Shown: positions 1 through 8,327, counted from the first letter of the stretch. The stretch is 64,000 nucleotides of DNA from Bacteroidota bacterium (GCA_019637975.1 JAHBUR010000021.1:17355-81354); one strand, 5' to 3'. Translations and numbers: made by a program. The notes: a model not told the origin generated them from the sequence alone.

Positions 1-20
1 GCACAGTTTTTCGATCTCTC

Positions 21-79
21 GATATGCATTCCGGCATATCCATGACTCCCTCGTTTCGCCGGAAGTTGTCGGACTTCCG
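21..79. other. Two hairpins upstream of the OmpA-family gene
   Basis: Two perfect short inverted repeats lie at the window edge. The first has 7-bp arms at 21-27 and 34-40 with a 6-nt loop. The second has 7-bp arms at 60-66 and 73-79 with a 6-nt loop, and its right arm ends just where the putative -35 box (80-85) begins. Neither is followed by a clear T-run. They could be the end of an upstream transcript or a site for a regulator. The upstream gene is outside the window, so this is undecided. Confidence 0.35.
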
Positions 80-108
80 TTGACATTTGCTCGTAAATAC
101 AATATCTT
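80..108 (+). promoter_or_regulatory. Putative promoter of the OmpA/TSP3 gene
   Basis: TTGACA at 80-85, a 17-bp spacer and TATCTT at 103-108. The same -35 box, spacer and -10 box recur upstream of the receiver gene at 60465-60493. The expected start of transcription is near 115, giving a leader of about 90 nt before the ATG at 206. Confidence 0.45.
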
Positions 109-205
109 GCGGGCACTGTTTTCCACCAATCCTGCCTCCCCTGCTGATGCGATGCCAAATCGGATCTTCTTGCATATTTCTTAACGCGTGAAGGAGAATT
201 CTTTG

Positions 206-1753
206 ATGATGAAATACTGTACTGCTTTTGCCATGCTTGTGGTATCCTGTTTAGTCGCGGTACCCGACAGCACTGCCCAAAGCACCGCAGGAAGATGGTC
301 GCTGGGATTTCATGGTGGTGCAAACCTCTGGGTCAACGACATGAACGTGCGCAAAGTTGGAATGGGGGGAGGAATGTATGCACGCTACGGCCTATCGCCG
401 TTTTTCTCCGCCGGCCTTCAGGGAGGTTATGAGGATTTAAAGGCTTATCAAGATCCGACTTACAAAGAGTTCGCTGACAACTACCTCAAGCTGCGAGCGA
501 CCAATCTCGACTTCGTCGGGTGGGTACACCTTTCTCCGGGGCGTATCATTGCCCCCTATATCTACTTCGGCGCAGGAATGATGGCCTACAAACGAAGTAA
601 CAGTCTCAGACATATCCCAAAAAACAAATACTATACATCCTTTCACTTTCCCTTTGGAATCGGGTTCGAAGCATTTGTGGGTCAGCAAACATCCATTGTG
701 CTTGAGGCGAGCGCTCGCCTCACTGATGACAAAACGGAAGACTTCAAATACAAAGCCCCCGACTGGTACGGCACGCTCAAAGGCGGAGTCAATATCTATT
801 TTGGCAGCAGTGACTCCGATGATGATGATAATGACGGGCTTACCAACGCCCAGGAAAGAATGTTGGGCACAGACCCCGACAATCCTGACACCGATGGCGA
901 TGGGCTGAAAGATGGCGAAGAAGTCCGCCGATACAAAACCGATCCGCTCAACCCTGATACCGATGGCGACGGCCTGAATGATGGAGATGAAGTCCTGAAA
1001 TACCGGACCGATCCGACGTTGTGGGATACCGACGGCGACGGCTTAAGCGATGGTGACGAGGTATTGAAGTACGGAACAGACCCTCTCAGAATTGACACGG
1101 ATGGCGACACACTCTCAGACGGAGACGAGGTGCTGAGATACAATACTGACCCGCTAAAGGTTGATACCGATGGTGACGGACTTTCCGACTGGGAAGAGGC
1201 TCGTATTCACAAAACCGATCCCAACAATCCCGACACCGATGGCGACGGCCTGCTCGACGGCGAAGAGGTGCGACGATATCAAACCGACCCGACGAGAGCC
1301 GACACGGATCGCGGAGGTGTAAGCGATGGGGCGGAAGTACTGCGCGGAACGAACCCGTTAGATCCGCGTGATGACGGGAAAACACCGCCGCCTGAGAAAT
1401 TGATGGAGGGTGGAACTCCGGTTACACTTCAGGGGCTTAATTTCGTTTCAGGAAGTGCGCGACTGCTCAAGAACGCTGAACAAACATTGGAACGCGCATA
1501 CAACGCCCTTGTTGGCGACCCGACAATCCGAGTTCAAATCGCTGGCTATTCAGATAATGTCGGGCCGGCATCGGCAAACAACAGACTGTCCTTGCAACGC
1601 GCCGAAGCCGCAAAAGCGTGGCTCGTCAGCAAGGGAATTGATCCAACACGGCTCGAAACCGTTGGCAGAGGGATGAACGATCCCGTCGATTCGAATGGTA
1701 CGGCAGTCGGCCGTGCAAACAACCGGCGGGTTGAGTTCAATGTGATAAGATAG
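206..1753 (+). CDS. OmpA-family outer membrane protein with thrombospondin type 3 repeats
   Basis: A 515-residue envelope protein that probably ties the outer membrane to peptidoglycan. It opens with a signal peptide (about residues 1-25, ending near STAQ), followed by a region of about 180 residues that looks like a small beta-barrel. Next come about eight Asp-rich TSP3 calcium-binding repeats with a 23-residue period; exact 69-bp steps run from 887 to 1301. The end is an OmpA domain with the GYSD...NNRLSLQRA peptidoglycan-binding motif and the terminal NNRRVEF. The ATG at 206 is preferred because AAGGAG lies at 191-196. An upstream in-frame GTG at 188 would place that ribosome site inside the gene. 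The stalk length and calcium binding are inferred from the family. Confidence 0.93.
   Translation: MMKYCTAFAMLVVSCLVAVPDSTAQSTAGRWSLGFHGGANLWVNDMNVRKVGMGGGMYARYGLSPFFSAGLQGGYEDLKAYQDPTYKEFADNYLKLRATNLDFVGWVHLSPGRIIAPYIYFGAGMMAYKRSNSLRHIPKNKYYTSFHFPFGIGFEAFVGQQTSIVLEASARLTDDKTEDFKYKAPDWYGTLKGGVNIYFGSSDSDDDDNDGLTNAQERMLGTDPDNPDTDGDGLKDGEEVRRYKTDPLNPDTDGDGLNDGDEVLKYRTDPTLWDTDGDGLSDGDEVLKYGTDPLRIDTDGDTLSDGDEVLRYNTDPLKVDTDGDGLSDWEEARIHKTDPNNPDTDGDGLLDGEEVRRYQTDPTRADTDRGGVSDGAEVLRGTNPLDPRDDGKTPPPEKLMEGGTPVTLQGLNFVSGSARLLKNAEQTLERAYNALVGDPTIRVQIAGYSDNVGPASANNRLSLQRAEAAKAWLVSKGIDPTRLETVGRGMNDPVDSNGTAVGRANNRRVEFNVIR
818..1369 (+). repeat. Tandem 69-bp repeats encoding TSP3 calcium-binding modules
   Basis: Copies starting DTDGDGL or a close variant begin at 887, 956, 1025, 1094, 1163, 1232 and 1301, with a degenerate copy before the first. 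Each encodes a 23-residue TSP3-type module with consensus DTDGDGLxDGxEVxxYxTDPxxx. The last copy is degraded (DTDRGGVSDG). Tandem DNA repeats like this can change copy number by slippage. Confidence 0.9.
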
Positions 1754-1779
1754 CCGGAGAAGAATTTCAGGAGTGAGAG

Positions 1780-1816
1780 ATCCCGCTTCCGCGAATCGCA
1801 GAGGCGGGATTTCTCT
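1780..1816 (+). terminator. Terminator of the OmpA-family gene
   Basis: Inverted repeat ATCCCGC (1780-1786) and GCGGGAT (1804-1810), followed by TTTCTCTTT. It begins 27 bp after the stop codon at 1751-1753. Confidence 0.6.
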
Positions 1817-1855
1817 TTGGGAGCAACGCAGATAAAATTGATCTTTTACTGAGAA

Positions 1856-1884
1856 TTGAAAATAAAGAGAGAATTGGTTAGATT
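1856..1884 (+). promoter_or_regulatory. Putative promoter of tRNA-Arg(ACG)
   Basis: TTGAAA at 1856-1861, a 17-bp spacer and TAGATT at 1879-1884. The predicted start of transcription (about 1891) lies just upstream of the mature tRNA end at 1900. Confidence 0.4.
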
Positions 1885-1899
1885 GGCTGTGCAATTTTT

Positions 1900-1973
1900 G
1901 CGGCCGTAGCTCAACTGGATAGAGCACCAGCCTACGAAGCTGGGGGTTAGGGGTTCGACTCCCTTCGGCCGCA
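1900..1973 (+). tRNA. tRNA-Arg, anticodon ACG
   Basis: A 74-nt cloverleaf. The acceptor stem is GCGGCCG (1900-1906) with CGGCCGC (1966-1972), and the discriminator base is A1973. The anticodon stem CCAGC/GCTGG encloses a 7-nt loop with ACG at 1934-1936. The T-arm carries GGTTCGACTCC. CCA is not encoded. In bacteria A34 of this tRNA is the classic substrate of TadA, which is encoded about 1.3 kb downstream; inosine at position 34 lets it read CGU, CGC and CGA. Confidence 0.96.
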
Positions 1974-1980
1974 CAAAAGA

Positions 1981-2011
1981 ATCCCGCCTGCAACAAGGCG
2001 GGATTTGCGTT
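1981..2011 (+). terminator. Terminator downstream of tRNA-Arg(ACG)
   Basis: Perfect 8-bp stem ATCCCGCC (1981-1988) and GGCGGGAT (1997-2004) with an 8-nt loop, followed by TTGCGTTT. It starts 8 bp after the tRNA. Confidence 0.7.
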
Positions 2012-2021
2012 TCTGACCCCG

Positions 2022-2050
2022 AAGAACTCCCACCTTTGAATGGGCGGGAG
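2022..2050 (-). terminator. Terminator of the ROK kinase gene
   Basis: Read on the minus strand, CTCCCGCC and GGTGGGAG pair (2050-2043 with 2034-2027, one G-U pair) and are followed by TTCTTC. The hairpin begins 5 bp after the stop codon of the ROK gene. Confidence 0.6.
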
Positions 2051-2054
2051 CTGT

Positions 2055-3011
2055 TTAAGTCGACAGTTCCTTTCGAACAAGCGCACTCGCACCAAGAATC
2101 GCAGCATGCTCAGTCAACACCGATGGCAGCAACTTTACTTTGTTCTTGAAGATGTTCAACAGGTTCACCTCCATATAGCGACGCGTCGGCTCAAAAATAA
2201 ACTCGCCCGCTTGTGCCAATCCTCCAAAAAGAAAAATCGCCTCCGGACTCGTATGCGCAACAGCATCAGCTAGTTTCAATCCGAGTATTCTGCCGGTCAT
2301 ATCAAATGCCTCCAAGGCAAGAGCATCGCCTTGCGCGGCCGCGTCCGTGATCATCATTGCCGTCAAATCCGCATAGCTGACTGACCGCAACAAGCTGGGA
2401 GTTGTTGTTTCTGAAAGAAGCTCAAACACTGTGCGCTTGATACCCGATGCCGAGGCATACGTTTCGAGGCATCCCTTTCTACCGCATCCACACTGCCTGC
2501 CGTTCGGATCAACGATTGTGTGTCCGATTTCGCCCGCAAAGCCGTCATGACCGTACACGAGTTCACCGTTCACCACAATGCCGCTTCCCAACCCGGTTCC
2601 AAGCGTGATAACTACGAAGTCCCGCATACCCTGTGCACCGCCATAGATCATTTCCCCCATTGCCGCTGCATTAGCGTCATTCGTCAGCACAACCGGAATG
2701 GAATAGTATTGCTTCATAAGATCGACAAGGTGAACAACCCCATGCCACCGCAGGTTCGGTGCGAATTCAATTGAACCTCGATAGTAGTTTCCATTGGGGG
2801 CACCGATGCCAATCCCATCAATCGTGATTGAACCCCGCGATTCTCCTTGCAATGTTTCAATCTCGCGATGAAGCCGCTTCACGAATTCTTTCGGGTCATC
2901 ATACTCAGCAGTCGAGAACGATGACTGAGCGAAGCAATTCCCTGCTTTGTCGACAATACCAACGAGAGTGTTGGTTCCGCCAATATCGATTCCGGCTGTA
3001 CAGCGTTTCAT
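2055..3011 (-). CDS. ROK family sugar kinase (glucokinase-like)
   Basis: A 318-residue cytosolic ROK protein that probably phosphorylates a hexose such as glucose or an N-acetylhexosamine with ATP. The N-terminus has the phosphate-binding motif GIDIGGTN. The centre has LTNDANAAAMGE, VITLGTGLGSGIV and the ExGH motif (GEIGHTIV). The ROK zinc motif is complete (CGCGRKGCLE). There is no N-terminal DNA-binding domain, so it is an enzyme rather than a ROK repressor. The ATG at 3011 is chosen because the protein then starts directly at the kinase fold. A GTG at 3071 would add 20 unrelated residues and would lie close to the predicted transcription start. The substrate cannot be read from the sequence. 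Confidence 0.9.
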   Translation of the reverse strand: MKRCTAGIDIGGTNTLVGIVDKAGNCFAQSSFSTAEYDDPKEFVKRLHREIETLQGESRGSITIDGIGIGAPNGNYYRGSIEFAPNLRWHGVVHLVDLMKQYYSIPVVLTNDANAAAMGEMIYGGAQGMRDFVVITLGTGLGSGIVVNGELVYGHDGFAGEIGHTIVDPNGRQCGCGRKGCLETYASASGIKRTVFELLSETTTPSLLRSVSYADLTAMMITDAAAQGDALALEAFDMTGRILGLKLADAVAHTSPEAIFLFGGLAQAGEFIFEPTRRYMEVNLLNIFKNKVKLLPSVLTEHAAILGASALVRKELST

Positions 3012-3085
3012 ATACGTAGATGAAGGCAGGTATTGTGATTTGAGAAGTGCATCAAATAGTACTATGTCCACGAGGTAAAGTAAGA

Positions 3086-3120
3086 ATTATCCTGCAACTT
3101 TCCTCACGTGAAACGTGACG
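3086..3120 (-). promoter_or_regulatory. Putative promoter and palindromic operator of the ROK gene
   Basis: On the minus strand, TTTCAC (3113-3108), a 16-bp spacer and GATAAT (3091-3086) make a plausible promoter. It is overlapped by a 17-bp motif at 3104-3120 with TCAC-N7-GTGA symmetry. A motif identical at 15 of 17 positions overlaps the putative -35 box of the Wzc operon at 48517-48533. Confidence 0.4.
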
Positions 3121-3125
3121 GACTT

Positions 3126-3154
3126 TTGCAACTCACAAGCTATTTTCTTAACAT
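3126..3154 (+). promoter_or_regulatory. Putative promoter of tRNA-Arg(TCG)
   Basis: TTGCAA at 3126-3131, a 17-bp spacer and TAACAT at 3149-3154. The predicted start near 3161 is just upstream of the mature tRNA. The transcript could continue into tadA, as no terminator lies between them. Confidence 0.45.
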
Positions 3155-3169
3155 AGTCAGGATTTTCGC

Positions 3170-3243
3170 GCACCCGTAGCTCAACTGGATAGAGCATCAG
3201 ACTTCGGATCTGAGGGTTGGGGGTTCGACTCCCTCCGGGTGCA
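3170..3243 (+). tRNA. tRNA-Arg, anticodon TCG
   Basis: A 74-nt cloverleaf. The acceptor stem is GCACCCG (3170-3176) with CGGGTGC (3236-3242), and the discriminator is A3243. The anticodon stem TCAGA/TCTGA encloses a loop with TCG at 3204-3206, which decodes CGA and, by wobble, CGG. CCA is not encoded. The tadA coding region starts 54 bp downstream on the same strand. Confidence 0.96.
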
Positions 3244-3297
3244 CAAATTCTTGATTCTCAATCCAACCGCTCGTCATCACAACGCGGACCCGATTCT

Positions 3298-3804
3298 GTG
3301 AAGACAACCTCACATAACCCTTCCATCACCGAACATGAAAAGTGGATGGAATTTGCCCTGAAGGAAGCAGAGCAGGCGTACAGTAGGAAGGAGGTTCCAA
3401 TCGGCGCCGTGATCATCCACGACAATCGCATCATCGGGCGAGGATACAATCAGATAGAAACGTTGCGCGACCCGACGGCTCATGCAGAGATCATAGCCAT
3501 AACTGCGGCGGCAAGTCAGATCGATAATCATCGACTGGAAAACTGCACGATGTATGTAACTCTTGAGCCGTGTGCGATGTGCGCCGGCGCGATTGTGCTT
3601 GCTCGTATTCCCACGCTTGTCTTCGGTGCAGCAGATCCCAAATCCGGAGCATGCGGGACACTCTACAATATTGTGCAGGATGATCGCCTAAATCACAGAG
3701 TGGAGTTGATTCGAGGTGTTCTTGAACCGAAATGTGGAGGAATTCTGAAGGAGTTTTTTGGAAAGGTCCGAATAAACGAGATCAAGAAGCCAAGGCCCAA
3801 TTAG
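3298..3804 (+). CDS. tadA: tRNA-specific adenosine-34 deaminase TadA
   Basis: A 168-residue zinc deaminase that converts A34 to inosine in tRNA-Arg(ACG). The zinc motif is complete: HAE with His62 and the proton-shuttling Glu64, and PCAMC with Cys92 and Cys95. The flanking EVPIGAV and the GAxDPKxGACG stretch are typical of TadA. The frame stays open back into tRNA-Arg(TCG), but a start inside a tRNA is unlikely. The GTG at 3298 gives a protein of normal length whose KWMEFAL aligns with the usual TadA N-terminus. No strong ribosome site is visible. The stop overlaps the convergent prfA stop by 4 bp. The substrate tRNA lies 1.3 kb upstream. Confidence 0.95.
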   Translation: MKTTSHNPSITEHEKWMEFALKEAEQAYSRKEVPIGAVIIHDNRIIGRGYNQIETLRDPTAHAEIIAITAAASQIDNHRLENCTMYVTLEPCAMCAGAIVLARIPTLVFGAADPKSGACGTLYNIVQDDRLNHRVELIRGVLEPKCGGILKEFFGKVRINEIKKPRPN

Positions 3805-4874
3805 CCTGCCGAATCCGCTTTGAGCTTCTCCGCCCGGTCGGCAATTTTCAACGCCTCAACAAGCTCATCCAACTTACCGTCAATAATCTCGGAGAGATTA
3901 TAGAGTGTCAAACCGATGCGGTGGTCGGTAACACGATTTTGTGGAAAGTTGTAGGTTCGAATCTTGTCGCTGCGGTCGCCGCTTTTGACTTGAGCCTTGC
4001 GTGTTGCTGCCACGTCCCCGACCTGGGCAAGGACGGAATTCTCATACAACTTCGCCCGTAACATCTTCATCGCTCGCTCACGATTTTGAAGCTGTGAGCG
4101 TTCCTGCCGGCAGACCACCACAATGCCTGAAGGCTTATGCGTGAGACGAACGGCCGTTTCAACCTTGTTAACGTTTTGCCCCCCTTTTCCTCCCGAGCGG
4201 AACGTATCCATCTCGATGTCGGCAGGATTGATCTGAATATCAACCTGCTCGACTTCCGGCAACACAGCAACTGTTGCCGCGGATGTGTGGACTCTTCCCT
4301 GCGCTTCGGTTTCAGGCACTCGCTGAACGCGATGAACGCCGCTTTCGAACTTCATCGTACCATACACATCTTCGCCAGTTAGGCTGAACGAAACTTCCTT
4401 TATACCGCCCAATCCCGTATCATTTACGTCAAGCAGGTCAACTTTCCATCCCTGTTTCTCGGCGTAGCGTGAGTACATTCGCAGAAGATCTCCGGCAAAT
4501 AATGCCGCTTCTTCGCCCCCTGTCCCGGCACGAATTTCGACAATAACATTCTTGCTGTCGTTGGGATCTTTCGGGATCAACAGGATCTTCAGTTCCTCTT
4601 CCAATTGTGCAAGCTTCTCTTTCCCCTCATTCAGCTCATCGTATGCCAGTTGCTTCATTTCGGGATCGGAAGAGGTTTCGGTAATCTCCTTCAGTCCTGC
4701 CAGGTCGAATTTTAGTTTGCGATAGCGTTCATATGATTTGATAAGAGGTGTGAGATCGCTATGCTCTTTGCTCAAGTCACGTAACCTGTCCGGGCTGGAG
4801 ATCACAACCGGATCACTCAACAATCGGCTGACTTCCTCGTAGCGTTGCCGGACCTTCTCCAGTCTATTTAGCAT
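3801..4874 (-). CDS. prfA: Peptide chain release factor 1
   Basis: A 357-residue class I release factor that ends translation at UAA and UAG. The GGQ loop is present ([12 protein letters not shown]), its Gln being the usual methylation site. The codon-recognition PxT motif appears as PET within RVPETEAQG, which marks RF1 rather than RF2 (SPF). The C-terminus has [21 protein letters not shown]. Length is normal. The ATG at 4874 lies one base after the TGA of the DUF1385 gene, so the two are translationally linked. The stop overlaps that of tadA (convergent genes, 3801-3804), leaving no room for a separate terminator. No prmC methyltransferase gene is next to it. Confidence 0.97.
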   Translation of the reverse strand: MLNRLEKVRQRYEEVSRLLSDPVVISSPDRLRDLSKEHSDLTPLIKSYERYRKLKFDLAGLKEITETSSDPEMKQLAYDELNEGKEKLAQLEEELKILLIPKDPNDSKNVIVEIRAGTGGEEAALFAGDLLRMYSRYAEKQGWKVDLLDVNDTGLGGIKEVSFSLTGEDVYGTMKFESGVHRVQRVPETEAQGRVHTSAATVAVLPEVEQVDIQINPADIEMDTFRSGGKGGQNVNKVETAVRLTHKPSGIVVVCRQERSQLQNRERAMKMLRAKLYENSVLAQVGDVAATRKAQVKSGDRSDKIRTYNFPQNRVTDHRIGLTLYNLSEIIDGKLDELVEALKIADRAEKLKADSAG

Positions 4875-4875
4875 C

Positions 4876-5874
4876 TCAGTTTACTCTAATCCCGTCTACG
4901 AACTGTGGACTGACAGACTCATAGTCTTCACCCAAAGCACAACGCAACGCAATCACCGCCACTTCCAATTGACTTTCGTCAGGCTCTTGTGTCGTGATCT
5001 TCTGCAACCATAGGCCTGGCGCGACAATAACCTTGCCGAACGGAGTCTCACTTCGCTTTGCGGACCACCGAATGAACTCGTAGGAAATTCCTCCGACAAC
5101 CGGAATCAAAGGAAGGTGGGTGGCAATTCTGATAAGCACATTCAACTCTCCAAGCCACCGCATCAGAAACACATCAAGCACACTGAACAACACGATGGCG
5201 GTACACATAACGATGAGAAGAAAACTTGTGCCGCACCGCGGATGAAAGCGGGATTGCTTTGCAGCAGCCTCCACACTAAGCTCTTCTCCCTTTTCAAAAG
5301 CAAACACTGCCTTGTGTTCTGCACCATGATATTGGAACAATCGCTTGATGTCTCTCAACATCGAAATCACGCCGAGATAGGCAAGTAGCAACGAAATGCG
5401 TACGCCTCCGGCAATCAGATTAAACCAGAACGGATCCTGCTCGACATCAAACAAAAACGTCGTAACAGCAAGCGGCGTCACGAAGAACACTGCAACTCCC
5501 AATGCAAGGGAAAATGCAACCGTGAGTCCGAGCTTCAGGTTCTCCTTTGATGGAGAATGCGGCTTCTTGAGGTTGGCGTTCCCATTGGCATTGTTTTCTT
5601 TGTCCGCGTCTTCCATTGCGACTTCTGCCGAGAAGTTGAGCGTCCGGATTCCAATCACCATCATTTCGACAAGGCCAACGGCTCCCCTCAAGACAGGCAA
5701 CTTGAGCAGAGGATATTTGTCCGATAGAGGCATTTGCGACTCTTTTTTGACGGTAATGTCGCCGCCAGCCCGACGGACTGCTGTGGCGACCATACCGGGA
5801 GCACGCATCATCACGCCTTCCAATACTGCTTGTCCACCCACCGCCATTGGCTTTGCTGCATCGAACTTCTTCAC
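4876..5874 (-). CDS. DUF1385 family membrane protein
   Basis: A 332-residue member of the DUF1385 (YqhQ-like) family, whose function is unknown. The N-terminus has the family signature [12 protein letters not shown]. About four hydrophobic segments follow, and the centre has the conserved block [15 protein letters not shown], then [11 protein letters not shown] neighbouring prfA is also common for this family in other bacteria. The GTG at 5874 is chosen because AAAGGA lies just upstream and the family signature follows directly. The frame is open further upstream to 6093, but that part overlaps the flippase gene and has unrelated sequence. Confidence 0.85.
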   Translation of the reverse strand: MKKFDAAKPMAVGGQAVLEGVMMRAPGMVATAVRRAGGDITVKKESQMPLSDKYPLLKLPVLRGAVGLVEMMVIGIRTLNFSAEVAMEDADKENNANGNANLKKPHSPSKENLKLGLTVAFSLALGVAVFFVTPLAVTTFLFDVEQDPFWFNLIAGGVRISLLLAYLGVISMLRDIKRLFQYHGAEHKAVFAFEKGEELSVEAAAKQSRFHPRCGTSFLLIVMCTAIVLFSVLDVFLMRWLGELNVLIRIATHLPLIPVVGGISYEFIRWSAKRSETPFGKVIVAPGLWLQKITTQEPDESQLEVAVIALRCALGEDYESVSPQFVDGIRVN

Positions 5875-5960
5875 TACTTTCCTTTCATAAATTCGTAACA
5901 AAATAGAAAAAAACGCGGTAACATTCCATGCAGGTTGAAACAGCAAGATGATGGAAGTCG

Positions 5961-7445
5961 CTACAACTTCCCGGCACCAGGCCCGGGTGATTGGCGGGAT
6001 AGCAGTCTTGCAATGCGCGCAAGCTCGGAGGGATCGAAGAATTTCATGAGATAGATGAGAACAACGAACAGAATCAGCAACGCTGATTTCCATAGTATAG
6101 CAAACGAATCAGCCCTGACAAACTGGGCAAGAAGATACACTGCCAAAGATGCGACGGCAATCTTGAACAGCCGGGAATACTCGTATCGAATCGGGTAGAT
6201 TGTTTGAACGATAACATACAGAACCACAGACATGCTTGCATAACTTGCCAAAGTCGCAACGGCTGCCCCCGTGATTCCCAGCGGCGGAATGAGAAGATAG
6301 TTCACTAGCACATTCATTGCCGCCCCTGTGAAGGCAACTATGGAGAGCTTTCTCGTCTGCTTCTCAATGTACACTCCTGCCCCGATAGTATTTGAGATGC
6401 CAAGAAACACATACGCAAGCAACACTATCGGAACGATGCCGAGCCCTCCCCAATATCGCGGATCGATGATCGACTTGCCGTCGCAGATGGGCACGGTAAC
6501 AATATCACTGATGAAGAAACTCAGAACAAGAAAACTCCCCATCATCACGAGAAAGAAATATGTTAACACGCGGGAGAACATCTGTTTTGCGTCCGCTTCA
6601 TTCGCATTCGACATGAAGAACGGACGCCATGCAAAATCAAACATCGATACAATCAGCATCATGAATATGCCAAGCCGGTAGTTTGCCTGATAGATGCCCA
6701 CAGTTGCCATATCCGTTAACGATTCAAGAATAGGGCGGTCGATAACTTGCACCATCATTGTTGCCAAATATGCTGGTACTGTTGGGATACTGAATCTCAA
6801 CAACGCCTTGTACAGAGGAGCGTTCCACTCGGCGGAAATGTTGCGGAGAATTTCGGGAAGAAGCAACAGCAATGTCATTGCCGATGCAATCAGGTTGCTC
6901 AGGAAGATTCCTTCGACTCCCCATCTGAAGACCAGCAAGAATATCAGGTTGCAGACAACGGTAAGGACGATGTTCAACAACTTCAGCGAAGCAAACAGTT
7001 TCGCCTTTCTTTCCATCCGCAAAGACGCAAACGGAATGATCGCCAACGCGTCGAGAAGGAGAATACACCCGCTGTAGGTAATAATGGAAGCTTGATCAAG
7101 CGGCACACTGATCAACGTCGCGATCGATCCTCCTCCCCCAACAATACAAAGGGAAAACACAAGCGAGGTCGCCGCCACAGAGAAAAACGGAACGCTGAAC
7201 ACCTGTTTCTTCGTCCCGATTTCCAACGAAGCAGTGTATCGCATGAACGCCGACTCCATACCATAACCATAGAGGATGTTCAAGAAGGCGATGTAGGCAT
7301 AGACGGTTGCTACGATGCCGAGATCAGACGGCGGCAGGATGTTGGTGTAGAACGGTGTGAGAAGGAAGGTAAGTAAACGCCCGACAACCGTGCTGACACC
7401 ATAGATGGCCGTGTCGGTGCCGAGACTTTTGATTTTGTCAAACAT
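5961..7445 (-). CDS. Polysaccharide flippase (Wzx/MVF superfamily)
   Basis: A 494-residue membrane protein with 12-14 predicted hydrophobic segments, of the polysaccharide-transporter (MOP/MVF) superfamily. Such proteins flip undecaprenyl-linked sugars across the inner membrane. The N-terminus (YGVSTVVGRLLTFLLTPFYT) is the usual opening of the first helix, and the C-terminal half has the polysaccharide synthesis domain. It starts 15 bp after the nadC stop. The start codon is buried in a 9-bp hairpin (7440-7462), which may couple its translation to that of nadC. This is one of three flippase genes in the window. Its distance from the glycosyltransferases makes its substrate uncertain. Confidence 0.88.
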   Translation of the reverse strand: MFDKIKSLGTDTAIYGVSTVVGRLLTFLLTPFYTNILPPSDLGIVATVYAYIAFLNILYGYGMESAFMRYTASLEIGTKKQVFSVPFFSVAATSLVFSLCIVGGGGSIATLISVPLDQASIITYSGCILLLDALAIIPFASLRMERKAKLFASLKLLNIVLTVVCNLIFLLVFRWGVEGIFLSNLIASAMTLLLLLPEILRNISAEWNAPLYKALLRFSIPTVPAYLATMMVQVIDRPILESLTDMATVGIYQANYRLGIFMMLIVSMFDFAWRPFFMSNANEADAKQMFSRVLTYFFLVMMGSFLVLSFFISDIVTVPICDGKSIIDPRYWGGLGIVPIVLLAYVFLGISNTIGAGVYIEKQTRKLSIVAFTGAAMNVLVNYLLIPPLGITGAAVATLASYASMSVVLYVIVQTIYPIRYEYSRLFKIAVASLAVYLLAQFVRADSFAILWKSALLILFVVLIYLMKFFDPSELARIARLLSRQSPGPGAGKL

Positions 7446-7462
7446 GTCTACCGGACATGTTT
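7440..7462 (-). promoter_or_regulatory. Hairpin covering the flippase start codon at the nadC junction
   Basis: Perfect 9-bp inverted repeat AAACATGTC / GACATGTTT with a 5-nt loop. On the minus-strand RNA the 5' arm begins within the nadC stop codon (7463-7461), and the 3' arm contains the flippase AUG (7445-7443). A ribosome finishing nadC would melt the hairpin. Confidence 0.4.
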
Positions 7463-8327
7463 ATTGCACATGATGGAGTTCAAGCGAAATGTCGAGGCCC
7501 TTCACGGAATGCGTCAATGCCCCAACGGAAATGAAATCAACGCCTGTTTCTGCAATGGATCGTACCGTTTGCAGCGTTACGCCGCCGCTGGCTTCCACTT
7601 CCACTTTGCGGGCGACAAGTTCAACCGCCTTTTGCATCTGGTCGAGAGGGAAGTTGTCGAGCATAATGCGTTGAATGCCTGTGCATTGAAGGGCCTCACG
7701 CACTTCATCCATTTTCTTCGTCTCGACCTCGATCGCCACATCTATTCCCTCGGCTTGAAGATATGTTCTGCACATCTCAACGGCTTTCGTGATGCCGCCA
7801 GCGGCCACAATATGATTGTCCTTGATCAGAACCATGTCATCAAGTCCGAATCGATGATTGAATCCACCGCCTAGTCGTACCGCCCACTTGTCGAGTACGC
7901 GCAGGCCGGGCGCAGTCTTTCTTGTATCGATAACTTTTGCGCGTGTTCCCGCCACAGCATGAACATATTTGTGCGTGGTCGTTGCAATGCCGCTCATCCG
8001 CTGGAGAAAATTGAGCGCCGTCCGCTCGCCCTTTAGGATGCTTCTTGTACTGCCGTCGATTGCCGCAATGGATTGCCCTTTTCGTGCAATCTCTCCGTCC
8101 GGAACGAGTTGTTGCAGTGTAATGCTGTGGTCACAATATTGGAACACGAGTGCTGCAACTTCAAGACCTGCCACAATTCCATCCTCCTTGCACAGCAAAT
8201 CTGCACGGCCCAATTGCGATTCGGAGATAATCGCATCGCTTGTCACATCCCCCATGCCGATATCTTCCATCAGCGCAAGCTCAATGAGCCTGCTTACCCG
8301 GCTGTCATGCAGAATGCTGTGTGTCAT
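7461..8327 (-). CDS. nadC: Nicotinate-nucleotide pyrophosphorylase (carboxylating)
   Basis: A 288-residue quinolinate phosphoribosyltransferase, which makes nicotinate mononucleotide from quinolinate and PRPP in NAD synthesis. Family marks are MEDIGMGDVTSD at the N-terminus, NFLQRMSGIAT in the centre, TRKTAPGLRVLDKWAV, and the lysine-containing LIKDNHI. The C-terminal barrel carries VEVETKK, IMLDNF and EASGGV, as expected. GGAG lies upstream of the ATG at 8327. The gene follows a YbgC-type thioesterase by 16 bp. No nadA or nadB is in the window. Confidence 0.97.
   Translation of the reverse strand: MTHSILHDSRVSRLIELALMEDIGMGDVTSDAIISESQLGRADLLCKEDGIVAGLEVAALVFQYCDHSITLQQLVPDGEIARKGQSIAAIDGSTRSILKGERTALNFLQRMSGIATTTHKYVHAVAGTRAKVIDTRKTAPGLRVLDKWAVRLGGGFNHRFGLDDMVLIKDNHIVAAGGITKAVEMCRTYLQAEGIDVAIEVETKKMDEVREALQCTGIQRIMLDNFPLDQMQKAVELVARKVEVEASGGVTLQTVRSIAETGVDFISVGALTHSVKGLDISLELHHVQ

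Noticed and set aside
796..1143. Minus-strand Ser/Pro-rich open frame within the OmpA gene
   Set aside because: It is the antisense of the Asp-rich TSP3 repeats; the repeated SPSPSVS pattern follows from that, with no independent gene features.
887..1369. Regularly spaced repeats as a possible CRISPR array
   Set aside because: The units are contiguous 69-bp coding copies in frame, without spacers, and encode TSP3 modules.
3217..3297. Longer N-terminus of tadA starting inside tRNA-Arg(TCG)
   Set aside because: The start would lie within the mature tRNA and the added residues do not fit the family; a GTG at 3298 gives the normal length.
5875..6093. N-terminal extension of the DUF1385 protein
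   Set aside because: It overlaps the flippase gene, lacks family sequence, and a GTG with AAAGGA lies at 5874.
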